IMG/VR virus record: IMGVR_UViG_3300028025_003438
Coordinates: 1-24,471 of that record
From: a virus
DNA length: 24,471 nt
Reading direction: 5' to 3' (one strand)
Below, in pieces: positions 15,854 to 23,796 of the stretch (the stretch's first letter is position 1; each line of letters opens with the position of its first letter). The translations under genes and the position numbers were made by a program. The notes beneath the pieces are model-generated. The model made no database searches and was not told where the DNA came from. It saw nothing but the letters and a program-made list of their open reading frames with translations.

Positions 15854-18800
15854 TTACTTAATTGTTTTTAGCCACGGATAATCACGATTTTCTGGGGGTT
15901 TAGCCATTTGGATAACGAATTCACTATATGCTGAATAACCTTCTCTTCGTTTTCCAACGTCTTGTCCTTTACCATTACTACCTATACGAAGCATAGTTTC
16001 TCTTTGTTCTGGAGTTAAACTATTCCATTTAGTTTTCATATCTTTATCGGCAACGTCAAGTTTACCTTTATGAGTTCTAGATAATTGCTCCATAGCTTTA
16101 CCCATATCAACCTGGGCTCGATCAGATAAATAACCTGATTTACCTTCTTTATCAGTGCCACTATATAAATGAGAGCTTGAAGGATTCATTTCAACAATTG
16201 CTGTTGTAGTGAATGCGTGCTTAAATGCATCACTAGATAAGCCTTCGCCCTTTTCTTTAAGATTGCTAAATGTCTTTTCTAAAGCATGTGAAAATTGAAC
16301 AGGATTAATATGTTGGAATTGTTGTGACATTAACACAGCATCTTCTTTCATTTTACCTACTTGTCCTTCATTAATACCTTTAATAGCTTTAACCCTATTT
16401 TCAACAATAGTTCTGACATTATTTTCATTATCTTTTTTCTCATTATAATTAACAGCATAGTTAGAAGGTACAGCAACAACTCCTTGGGGTGTTGCAACAT
16501 CTAAATGGCCATCTGGTCTACGTGACGCCGTAATAGTATTGCCTTCTGGAGTAACATAAGATTGCCAATTTGGTTTATACTTTTTATTCTTACCACTACT
16601 ACCACCTTCACCATCGTCATCACCACTACCACTACCACCTCTACGACCATATCCAGGAGGATAATGCTGAACATTAGCTGCTAGATATGTAGTAGCATTA
16701 CGCATATTGTTCATCCAGTCTTCAGGTGTTTTAGCTTCTGCAAACGCCATACCTAAACCTTTTGATCTTACTGCAGGAGGAATATCTTTAGATATATACA
16801 ACAGTAATTGATCGTTAAGGTGTTGTTGTTCTGCTCTGGCATCTTTAGATTGAGTATGACTCCATCTATTATCCTCTTTTAATATTTCAAATCTTCTATC
16901 AGCTTCTCTAGCAGCTTGGATAGCCTCTTCTTTTCTTTCTTGTAAAGATAATCTTTTCTCAGCAAGCTTTCTATCAGCTTCTGCTTTCTTATCAGACTTA
17001 GCTTGTCCAGCTAATGTAATAGCAGTACGCATATCTTCACGTTCTGTTTGAGCAGCTAATTGTTTATCTTGACGCTTGTTAGCCTCTTCTTGAGCCTGTC
17101 TACGTAAAGAAGTTTCAAATGCTTGTCTACCACCATAAGATAATGCACGAGCAGTATCATAGCCCATAGCACGACCTGCTACAGTAGCTACAGCTAACCG
17201 AGCAACTTCTTGATCATTTAAGCCTAAGACACTCTTAATACCTTTGTATGTAAATAAATCTTTAAGCGAGTTAATAGCAGACTCATCGTCTTTATTAGCT
17301 ATAGCTTTATCAACATCTTTTTGGGAACCCCTTAATTGTTTAATCCAGTATTCAGGTCTAGTATCATCATCTTCTGGTTTTAATGGAGGAACAATTTTAC
17401 CTTCATTAACATCTATTAATGCTTGCATCTCAGCATTAGATGCTTGTTTAGCATCTGGATCAGGGATAAATGCAACTGGCTCTGCAGGCATATCAATAGT
17501 ACTATTGTTACCACCAACAGACTTAGCTACAACAGGAGAAGGTACAGGAAAACGATCTTTACCTTCAACAACTACTTTAGGTTTAGCAGCAAGCATTGGT
17601 AAAGGTTCAATTACCTCCATACCTACATTTTTAAAAGGTCTCTCTGGAATATCGAACTCTGAGCTGACACTACCATTAATCTTTGCTTGTACATCTTTAA
17701 GCTTCATGTCTGCAGTTACATCTGGATAAACAGAACGAGGAACCGCATCTTCTATTTTATTTTCTATTTTATCTTTTATTGTAGAAACCCTAACTAGATT
17801 TTCAGGGATTACTTTTTGATAATCTATTACTGGGCCAGCAATTACTGTTGGTTCAAGCATAGGTACATCTTCAACACCATCTTCATAATGATAACTAGCT
17901 GAACTACCTCTATTAAAGTCATATACTCTTTCAGTACCGTCTTCAAAAGAAGATCCAGGTACATCAGAATGCTCATATGCTAATGATGGTACTGGTACCT
18001 GAATAGTACCTTCATTATAGTTCATTAATTGAGGTACTGCAGAAGTACCGTCAGCATATAACGTATCAGTATATCCTACAGGTATTTTAACACCTAGTCT
18101 ATCAGCAAAAGGTGATTGACCAGCATTAACTCGCATGTCTCTATAAGCAGCAGCTTTATTAGCTATTGCATCATTCATTTGACCTTGAGTAATTAATTGA
18201 ACTTCTTTGTTACTTAATGTAGGAACTAAGCTAGGGTATTGACCCTTATTATCATCAAGACTATACTCAGTCATTGCACTAGGCCTAATAGATATTTCTT
18301 GATTATAAACAGGTATTTCACCCATATAACCTTTTCCTTTAGGCATAGGCATCTCATATGATATTGAACTTTGAGTAGGATCATCATTCTGATAACGTAA
18401 ACCGTCAGGAGCTAACCCTTTACCTTTAACTTTTTTAGTACCATCTTTGTATCCAGCAGCTTGTTGTACTCTACTAGGGATAACATCTGAGTTAACAATG
18501 TTAATAGAGCCATCACGAAATTCTAAAAAACCTTTTTTAGTTTTGTTAGCTTTTCTACCTTCTTGAACCATACGTTTAATAATAGGTTTATTCTTAGGGT
18601 CTTGTGCGGCAGGTTCAGGGATAACAGCTTCGCCAGGAGTTAGCATAGCAGGTACTGTATCTGTATTTTGTTTAGCAGCTTTCCTAGCTTTAGCAGCATC
18701 TTCTGCTTGATATGGCAACATATGCTGACCACGTTTAAATAGTTCTGTCCCTGCTAATGGGTTAGGTGATTTAACTTTTAATGGAGCACCTAAGGTACCC

Positions 18801-18988
18801 ATCTTATATTTGTGAACGTCTTCTTTATGACCTAATGTTTGTCCAGCCTTACCAGCAGCTTCTACAAGTTTAATTTCATGTAGTTGTTGTTTACGGGCTT
18901 CTTCCCGTTCCATCTTAGCTGTTTCTCTGGCTTCTTGAGAAGCAAACTTTAGGTACTCTCTGTGTTGTTTAGCAGATAGTGGTCCCAT
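15854..18988 (-). CDS. Large internal virion or ejection protein with DG repeat motifs and coiled coil (1044 aa)
   Basis: The N-terminus is a charged helix (about 8-45). TVPAMLTPGEAVIP (111-124) is followed by PKNKPIIKRMVQEGRK, a motif I remember from large virion proteins of many phages. Residues 241-297 (EYSL, YPSLVPTLS, then a helix and GQSPFADRLG) match another recurring podovirus virion segment. Six copies of a short pattern [YF]-x-[DE]-G-x-x-x-[VI] occur between 158 and 376 (for example YADGTSAVP, FEDGTERVY, YEDGVEDVP). A long Gln/Glu/Arg-rich coiled coil covers about 620-735, followed by a Gly/Asp-rich linker and a C-terminal domain of unknown function. The start lies one base after the upstream stop. 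A structural role is inferred from context; no enzymatic motif was seen. Confidence 0.75.
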   Translation of the reverse strand: MGPLSAKQHREYLKFASQEARETAKMEREEARKQQLHEIKLVEAAGKAGQTLGHKEDVHKYKMGTLGAPLKVKSPNPLAGTELFKRGQHMLPYQAEDAAKARKAAKQNTDTVPAMLTPGEAVIPEPAAQDPKNKPIIKRMVQEGRKANKTKKGFLEFRDGSINIVNSDVIPSRVQQAAGYKDGTKKVKGKGLAPDGLRYQNDDPTQSSISYEMPMPKGKGYMGEIPVYNQEISIRPSAMTEYSLDDNKGQYPSLVPTLSNKEVQLITQGQMNDAIANKAAAYRDMRVNAGQSPFADRLGVKIPVGYTDTLYADGTSAVPQLMNYNEGTIQVPVPSLAYEHSDVPGSSFEDGTERVYDFNRGSSASYHYEDGVEDVPMLEPTVIAGPVIDYQKVIPENLVRVSTIKDKIENKIEDAVPRSVYPDVTADMKLKDVQAKINGSVSSEFDIPERPFKNVGMEVIEPLPMLAAKPKVVVEGKDRFPVPSPVVAKSVGGNNSTIDMPAEPVAFIPDPDAKQASNAEMQALIDVNEGKIVPPLKPEDDDTRPEYWIKQLRGSQKDVDKAIANKDDESAINSLKDLFTYKGIKSVLGLNDQEVARLAVATVAGRAMGYDTARALSYGGRQAFETSLRRQAQEEANKRQDKQLAAQTEREDMRTAITLAGQAKSDKKAEADRKLAEKRLSLQERKEEAIQAAREADRRFEILKEDNRWSHTQSKDARAEQQHLNDQLLLYISKDIPPAVRSKGLGMAFAEAKTPEDWMNNMRNATTYLAANVQHYPPGYGRRGGSGSGDDDGEGGSSGKNKKYKPNWQSYVTPEGNTITASRRPDGHLDVATPQGVVAVPSNYAVNYNEKKDNENNVRTIVENRVKAIKGINEGQVGKMKEDAVLMSQQFQHINPVQFSHALEKTFSNLKEKGEGLSSDAFKHAFTTTAIVEMNPSSSHLYSGTDKEGKSGYLSDRAQVDMGKAMEQLSRTHKGKLDVADKDMKTKWNSLTPEQRETMLRIGSNGKGQDVGKRREGYSAYSEFVIQMAKPPENRDYPWLKTIK

Positions 18989-18989
18989 T

Positions 18990-19493
18990 TTAAATCCATT
19001 TCATTGACTTGGCTAACATTAATGCGCCTATACCCCAACCAACTGGTCCCATACCAGCAAGCATACCTGCTTCAGTACCCGCTAACGCAGCAGCTTCAGG
19101 AGCAGTAGATAATGCTGCTGTAGTTGCAGCATTTCCAGCAGCACCTGTACCTACACCCGCCATAGTTCCTGCTGGTGCAGCAATTGTTGGATAACTAGCC
19201 ATAACACTTTGTTCTACTACAGGAGCGCCACCAGTACCTATAGGACCAGCGGTCATATCTCTGTAGGTACCATAAGCATAGTTACCACCTTTTTCAACAC
19301 CTTTGTTAATAGCCATAGTTCTTAATTGTTCTGCATCTCTATTAGGTTTTTCTTGTATAACCTGTCCTGGTTGCATTTGTTCGTTACTAGCTTGTAAAGG
19401 AACAATAGCATTAGATAGAGGAGCAGCAATTTGAGGTTGTTGTGCTGATTGTGCTGATTGATTTGCCCAATCCCAAGGATCATTGTTAATCAT
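18990..19493 (-). CDS. Small Ala/Gly-rich internal virion protein (167 aa)
   Basis: The first half is polar and Gln-rich (begins MINNDPWDWANQSAQSAQQ). The second half is Ala/Gly/Thr-rich and ends with the hydrophobic stretch MGPVGWGIGALMLAKSMKWI, which could insert into membrane. This composition, and its place between a gp14-like protein and a giant virion protein, fit the small ejection proteins of podoviruses, but I cannot assign a family. The ATG overlaps the upstream stop by one base (TAATG). Confidence 0.7.
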   Translation of the reverse strand: MINNDPWDWANQSAQSAQQPQIAAPLSNAIVPLQASNEQMQPGQVIQEKPNRDAEQLRTMAINKGVEKGGNYAYGTYRDMTAGPIGTGGAPVVEQSVMASYPTIAAPAGTMAGVGTGAAGNAATTAALSTAPEAAALAGTEAGMLAGMGPVGWGIGALMLAKSMKWI

Positions 19494-20185
19494 TATTTAC
19501 CTCCACCAGTTTGAACTACTTGAGTAGATTGTCTTGCGGGATTACCATAAATACTTGAAGCATAACGTTGATACCCTTGCCATGCAGCATCTAATTCTTG
19601 TTGATCAATAGCTCGTTGTTGTCCACCACTAGACTCTAACATTTTAACTAAATTAGATTGATCAGAGGATAATGCAGCAGCATTTGTATTTAATCCTTGT
19701 TCAGCAGCAGCTTTATTTTGAATTACTTGTTGAGCAAACTTTGCTTTAGTAGCGTCTTCAGCAGAAGCATTAGCTAAGTTTTGTCTGTAAGAACCTAATG
19801 TCCCTGATGCACCATAATCTTGACCAATTTTAGCAGCACCCATACCAACATCTAATTCAAGTGCGTCTCTAAGTTGATCCGCTCCACCTGTATTAGCCAT
19901 GTCTTCTAAACGAGCACGTTGACCTGTTAATGTTCCTCTATTAGCTGCAACAGCTTTTTCTAAATCGGATAAACCTGAATCCCAAGCTTTAGCTTGTAAA
20001 TCACTTTCACCTGCTACTTTACTTAGTTCACCTCTTTCAAAAAGAGTTTGTCCAGTACTTTGAACATTGCGTATAGCTGGTCTAAATTCTTCAGGAATGT
20101 TTTCTGTAGTAACCTCTTTTGTGCCACCACTTCCTCCACCGCCGCCATAACGCTTTGTAACTTTACTTATTTTCCATTTGCTCAT
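19493..20185 (-). CDS. Internal virion (DNA ejection) protein, T7 gp14-like by composition and position
   Basis: The 230-aa protein has a Gly-rich N-terminal segment (YGGGGGSGG), then mostly helical Ala/Gln-rich sequence. The pattern GASGTLGSYRQNLANASAED, followed by a Gln-rich helix and GQQRAIDQQELDAAWQGY, is typical, as I remember it, of small ejection proteins lying just before giant internal virion proteins in podoviruses. In T7 such a protein (gp14) forms the outer-membrane pore of the ejection apparatus. Direct homology to gp14 is not demonstrated. The start lies inside the end of the GNAT-like gene (23-base overlap). Confidence 0.7.
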   Translation of the reverse strand: MSKWKISKVTKRYGGGGGSGGTKEVTTENIPEEFRPAIRNVQSTGQTLFERGELSKVAGESDLQAKAWDSGLSDLEKAVAANRGTLTGQRARLEDMANTGGADQLRDALELDVGMGAAKIGQDYGASGTLGSYRQNLANASAEDATKAKFAQQVIQNKAAAEQGLNTNAAALSSDQSNLVKMLESSGGQQRAIDQQELDAAWQGYQRYASSIYGNPARQSTQVVQTGGGK

Positions 20186-20612
20186 TATATGTTCCTTCTA
20201 AGTCTTTTCTCATAACTACGTATGCTTGTTTAAAACCAGGAACATACTTGGGTAATTCTTTTGCCCATCCTGGTCTTCCCCATTGTTCAATAGCTTTACA
20301 TCCCATTTGTTTTGCAAACTTTTCTACAGTGGGAAATACTTTAGATTGCTCTTTAAAATCTTTACCTGCAAAGGCTATAATATGAAGTGTTTTATATTGC
20401 GCATATTGTATTACTTGTGTTAATGCAGCACCAACAATATTGTTATTGTTGTTACCTATCACCCAACAATGTGTAGTGTTATTAAGTATATTACGCATGT
20501 GATCAGTTAAAGTAGATTCACTTTGACCTTTGTCTATTGCTTTTTCTAACAAGCTGGAAATAGCTGCCCAGTGTTTTAAAACTAATTCTGGAGGTAGTAT
20601 TACTATTTCCAT
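20163..20612 (-). CDS. GNAT-acetyltransferase-like phage protein (149 aa)
   Basis: The overall pattern resembles the GNAT-like small protein often found just before ejection protein genes in podoviruses: LPPELVLKHWAAISSLLEKA, a strand CWVIG, a core strand IVGAALTQVIQY, then FAKQMGCKAIEQWGRPGW and a final strand ending VVMRKDL. T7 gp13 occupies a comparable place and is also GNAT-like. The canonical acetyl-CoA loop (Q/R-x-x-G-x-G/A) is not evident, so enzymatic activity is doubtful and an assembly role is possible. A run of five Asn (NNNNN) interrupts the core. AAAGGAA lies just upstream of the ATG. Confidence 0.68.
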   Translation of the reverse strand: MEIVILPPELVLKHWAAISSLLEKAIDKGQSESTLTDHMRNILNNTTHCWVIGNNNNNIVGAALTQVIQYAQYKTLHIIAFAGKDFKEQSKVFPTVEKFAKQMGCKAIEQWGRPGWAKELPKYVPGFKQAYVVMRKDLEGTYNEQMENK

Positions 20613-20636
20613 ACTTATTCCTTTTAATATTATTTG

Positions 20637-21284
20637 TTAATAAAATTCTTCAATGATTACAACGCCAGCAGCTCCTGCTCCTCCAGATTGTCCAGGATTA
20701 CCAGAGTTGCCACCACCTCCACCACCGCCATAGGCTTGTCCAGCGCCACCTGCACTATTAAGATTAGCAAGTCCACCACCACCTAAGCTAGAGGACCCAC
20801 CTATTCCACCTGGACCATAAGTACTACCACTATACACATGACCAACTGAACCCCCCTGTCCACCAATATTTATATTACCGTTTGATCCTACGCCACCTGC
20901 ACCACCAATACCATATGATGCGCTTGACCCGCCTGTTGCAGAAATTACTGTGATAGGTGAACTTCCAAAAGATGAGGTTCCACCAGCTCCTCCAACTACA
21001 TATGGATGTGTTGAGGACAAAGAGCTTGCTGAATAATAACGGATAGCTGTGCCTCCACCACCTCCTCCAGCGCCACCAGGAATAGTACCTCCACTAGTGT
21101 TTGTTCCACCATTACCACCTCCACCAACAACAGTTACTTTTATTGATTTAAGACCTGTAGGCTTTGACCAAGTACCTGATGATGTGTAAACGTTTATAAG
21201 GTTAACTCCTGTAGATCCAGAAGATGTTTGTGAAGAAGAATCAGGAAATGTTATTCCTGAAGAATTGATTGTTGTTGTTGCCAT
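20637..21284 (-). CDS. Glycine-rich tail-fibre or adhesin-like protein (215 aa)
   Basis: After a short Ser/Thr-rich N-terminus (MATTTINSSGITFPDSS), the protein has GTWSKPTGLKSIKVTVVGGGG and then long Gly-rich stretches, ending GAAGVVIIEEFY. This plan, a beta strand entry, glycine-rich body and hydrophobic VVI.E exit, is typical of phage glycine-rich receptor-binding tips and related bacterial surface proteins. In such proteins polyglycine helices form a stacked tip. A host recognition role is inferred from this and from its place after the fibre genes. AAGGAA precedes the ATG and overlaps the upstream stop. Confidence 0.78.
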   Translation of the reverse strand: MATTTINSSGITFPDSSSQTSSGSTGVNLINVYTSSGTWSKPTGLKSIKVTVVGGGGNGGTNTSGGTIPGGAGGGGGGTAIRYYSASSLSSTHPYVVGGAGGTSSFGSSPITVISATGGSSASYGIGGAGGVGSNGNINIGGQGGSVGHVYSGSTYGPGGIGGSSSLGGGGLANLNSAGGAGQAYGGGGGGGNSGNPGQSGGAGAAGVVIIEEFY

Positions 21285-21292
21285 ATTTTTCC

Positions 21293-21655
21293 TTAACTTC
21301 CTGAGACTGCACCACCAGCACTAATTGAATTATTTGTAGTAATTGCTCCAGTAGAGGCAATAGTTACTAAGGTTGTTGATCCATACTTAATAAGTAAATT
21401 ACCACCTGATTCAGTTATTGAAAAGTTTGTTGATACTAAGCTAGGTGCTGATCCTGTAATACTAATAGGCCATGTTCCTGTTGCTGTTGTACCAGAGTTT
21501 GAAGGTACATTTAAACTTGTTCTAGCATCTGCGGCTGTTGCTGCATTAGTGCCACCTTTAGAAAGAGGAACTACAGCATTTAATACAGTAGGAGGTACTT
21601 GACCCGAAGTATCTACCGAATTAGCAAAATTTGCTAAATTAACTGCTTGTGTCAT
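21293..21655 (-). CDS. Small tail-fibre protein (120 aa)
   Basis: The protein contains VVPLSKGGTNAATAADARTS, a motif repeatedly found near the ends of phage tail fibres, followed by ATGTWPISITGSA and Ser/Thr/Ile-rich beta sequence ending SISAGGAVSGS. It probably forms a short trimeric fibre segment or links the long fibre to the glycine-rich tip. The first 17 bases overlap the end of the 718-aa fibre gene. Confidence 0.75.
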   Translation of the reverse strand: MTQAVNLANFANSVDTSGQVPPTVLNAVVPLSKGGTNAATAADARTSLNVPSNSGTTATGTWPISITGSAPSLVSTNFSITESGGNLLIKYGSTTLVTIASTGAITTNNSISAGGAVSGS

Positions 21656-23795
21656 TTGTTTGACCTTTCACTTGTAAACGTAGTTCATCTATTTGATCTT
21701 GCATAACTTTGAACATATCTGCTATTGTTGGTTTTTGATCTATTACAACAGGCATATCCATACCTAATACACCCGCAGCGCTTACAGAAGATGCTGATGC
21801 TTCGCCATATTTATTAAATGAACAATATTGGTAAGGTTGTCCTGCAATATTTAATGTACCTATTTCAGTTAAATTGTATGATGTTGATGTTGATCCAGGA
21901 ATTGAATAGTCTGATGTTGGCCTTAACAATACCCCATTAAGAAACATTAAATGCGAATTTCTATAATAAGGGGTTGGAAACACTACATTGGTAGAAGATA
22001 TAATTGTTTCAGTAATGTTTTCACCAAATATAAGAACACTAGAAGCATTAAAAGAAAAAGTAACTACATCACAATTACCACCTTTAGATGCTGTTTTTAA
22101 TATATATCCTTGAGCTGTTCCAAAATAATCATAATCACTATCAACAATTAAAGTACCATTTATAAATAATAACTCAGAACCATTAGCAGAAGTTGATGAT
22201 ATATAAGTTTGTCCATCTGTTAATGTAGAACTAGTTGTTATAAAAGGAACTTTATCAGCAGACGTAGCACCATCAATTAAACGAATATAATATATTGCTA
22301 TTTTATCATTTACTGCACAGGCATCTGAAAATGTTACTGTGGTTGTAGTTCTTGTATAATCAGTCCCTGGCTTAAGAAATGCACCATTCCTAAATACTAA
22401 TATCTGATTTGTTTGTGCGTTAGAAAAAGTAAATACTGTTTGTCCTGATGTTGCAGTAGTAAGCATTGAACTAAATAATACTTGGTCAGAAGCACCTGTT
22501 CTATATACTCTACCAAATTGATCTACACCAATAGTAGCTGTTGTAGTAATATCAATATCAAAACCACTAGTAGTTGATCCTTGCCCATATGGTGTTAAAT
22601 TAACATTAGTAATACCAGTAGTGTTAGTATAATAGGAAATATTACCATCAGTAGGGCTTGTAATACCTGTAACAACAGATCCTGTTCTTTGATACATATC
22701 AATGTAATCAATTAAGTCAGATTGCTCACATATATTTTGCCAACCAGAATTGTCTGGAGCATTTTGAGTTAAACTAAATTGAACTACATTAGATGAATTA
22801 GTTCTTACCCATAAATTAACTGTAGTTAAAAATGTTCCACCTGCTGCAAACCATGTATAATCAGCAGGATTATTATCTACTGTTAATACATCAGATGCTT
22901 GTAAGCCATAATAAGTTTTACCTGAAGGATCATTACTAATACTTGTTCCTGTAATACTAGTAGCATATTGCACTAATAAATATCTGTATGGTGATTCAAT
23001 AATAAGTGGTGCTTCAGATATAATACCAATAGTATCTACTGTACCTAAGGTTGATACATCTAAATTGAGTACATCCCCTTTGTATTCAAGATATCCTAAC
23101 GGTCTTGTTTGTGCAGGTAATACATCAATATTACGCCCACCATAAGCTCTATAATATAGCTCATAAGTGGTTCCAAAGGTAAAAGGTGACCAATCAAACA
23201 AAGTTGGATCTACTGAAGTAGAACCATCAGTGCTTGTATATATACCATAATAAGTTTTATTTGTAGGTGTTGTAGATAAACCTGTGCCTACAGAATCATC
23301 TGCATATCTAATAATTAAATATTGATTAAATACTGCAGATGGATTATCTAAATCAATAGATCTTTGAGGTACAATTCTCCATTGTCTGCTATCGTCAGGT
23401 GCCTCTGTAGATACTGCAAATGTTGCAAATCGTCCACCAGTAGTAGCTACCCATAATACTTTACTAATACCAAATCCACCATCAGCTACTTCATACCATG
23501 TGTATGCTGCTGGATTTAAACTTTCAATAACCGTATCATCATTCCTAACACCAAACCATGTTCTTGAATAAGGGTTATCAGATATATTTGTACCAATAGC
23601 ATCATCAGCATATTTGACATCAAGATATCTATAAAGATAGCCAACAAGATTTCCTGAATTATCAGCTATTGAACCAGTACTAGTATTAGTAGATACCACT
23701 GAATTTGAAACGCTAGAATTATTTTGATAATCTAAAAATACTTGAGTTAAAAAAGAATTTAAATCTGTGTTATCCGTGATAGGTGGATTAAGCAT
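21639..23795 (-). CDS. Tail-fibre or tail structural protein built from two sets of threefold repeats (718 aa)
   Basis: The N-terminus (MLNPPITDNTDLNSFLTQVF) is helical and may attach to the tail. Three repeats of about 85-90 aa follow at about 54-143, 157-235 and 269-355, each with a YL..(K/R/Q)YA..(I/V)GT..S..P..(R/K)T(W/Y)(F/Y)G core and an aromatic TW or DW segment. A second set of three repeats at about 450-505, 525-583 and 602-660 shares an L-x-F-x-N-G-x-(F/L)-(L/I)-x-(P/D)-x-x-DY core. The C-terminus (MFKVMQDQIDELRLQVKG) looks like a short coiled coil suited to trimerisation. A virion fibre role is inferred from this beta-rich repeat plan and the neighbours. AGGAGA lies within the last codons of the upstream gene, seven bases before the ATG. 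Confidence 0.8.
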   Translation of the reverse strand: MLNPPITDNTDLNSFLTQVFLDYQNNSSVSNSVVSTNTSTGSIADNSGNLVGYLYRYLDVKYADDAIGTNISDNPYSRTWFGVRNDDTVIESLNPAAYTWYEVADGGFGISKVLWVATTGGRFATFAVSTEAPDDSRQWRIVPQRSIDLDNPSAVFNQYLIIRYADDSVGTGLSTTPTNKTYYGIYTSTDGSTSVDPTLFDWSPFTFGTTYELYYRAYGGRNIDVLPAQTRPLGYLEYKGDVLNLDVSTLGTVDTIGIISEAPLIIESPYRYLLVQYATSITGTSISNDPSGKTYYGLQASDVLTVDNNPADYTWFAAGGTFLTTVNLWVRTNSSNVVQFSLTQNAPDNSGWQNICEQSDLIDYIDMYQRTGSVVTGITSPTDGNISYYTNTTGITNVNLTPYGQGSTTSGFDIDITTTATIGVDQFGRVYRTGASDQVLFSSMLTTATSGQTVFTFSNAQTNQILVFRNGAFLKPGTDYTRTTTTVTFSDACAVNDKIAIYYIRLIDGATSADKVPFITTSSTLTDGQTYISSTSANGSELLFINGTLIVDSDYDYFGTAQGYILKTASKGGNCDVVTFSFNASSVLIFGENITETIISSTNVVFPTPYYRNSHLMFLNGVLLRPTSDYSIPGSTSTSYNLTEIGTLNIAGQPYQYCSFNKYGEASASSVSAAGVLGMDMPVVIDQKPTIADMFKVMQDQIDELRLQVKGQTNDTSS

Positions 23796-23796
23796 T

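Noticed and set aside
17244-17729. 161-codon open frame on the plus strand inside the 1044-aa gene, and similar frames at 10960-11220 and 8790-8993
   Set aside because: They are antisense to well-supported late genes, have no ribosome binding context or recognisable domains, and reflect the mirrored codon composition.
20430-20470. AAC/AAT trinucleotide run in the GNAT-like gene as a slippage or phase-variation site
   Set aside because: The run is short and interrupted and encodes an in-frame Asn stretch; nothing indicates it switches expression.
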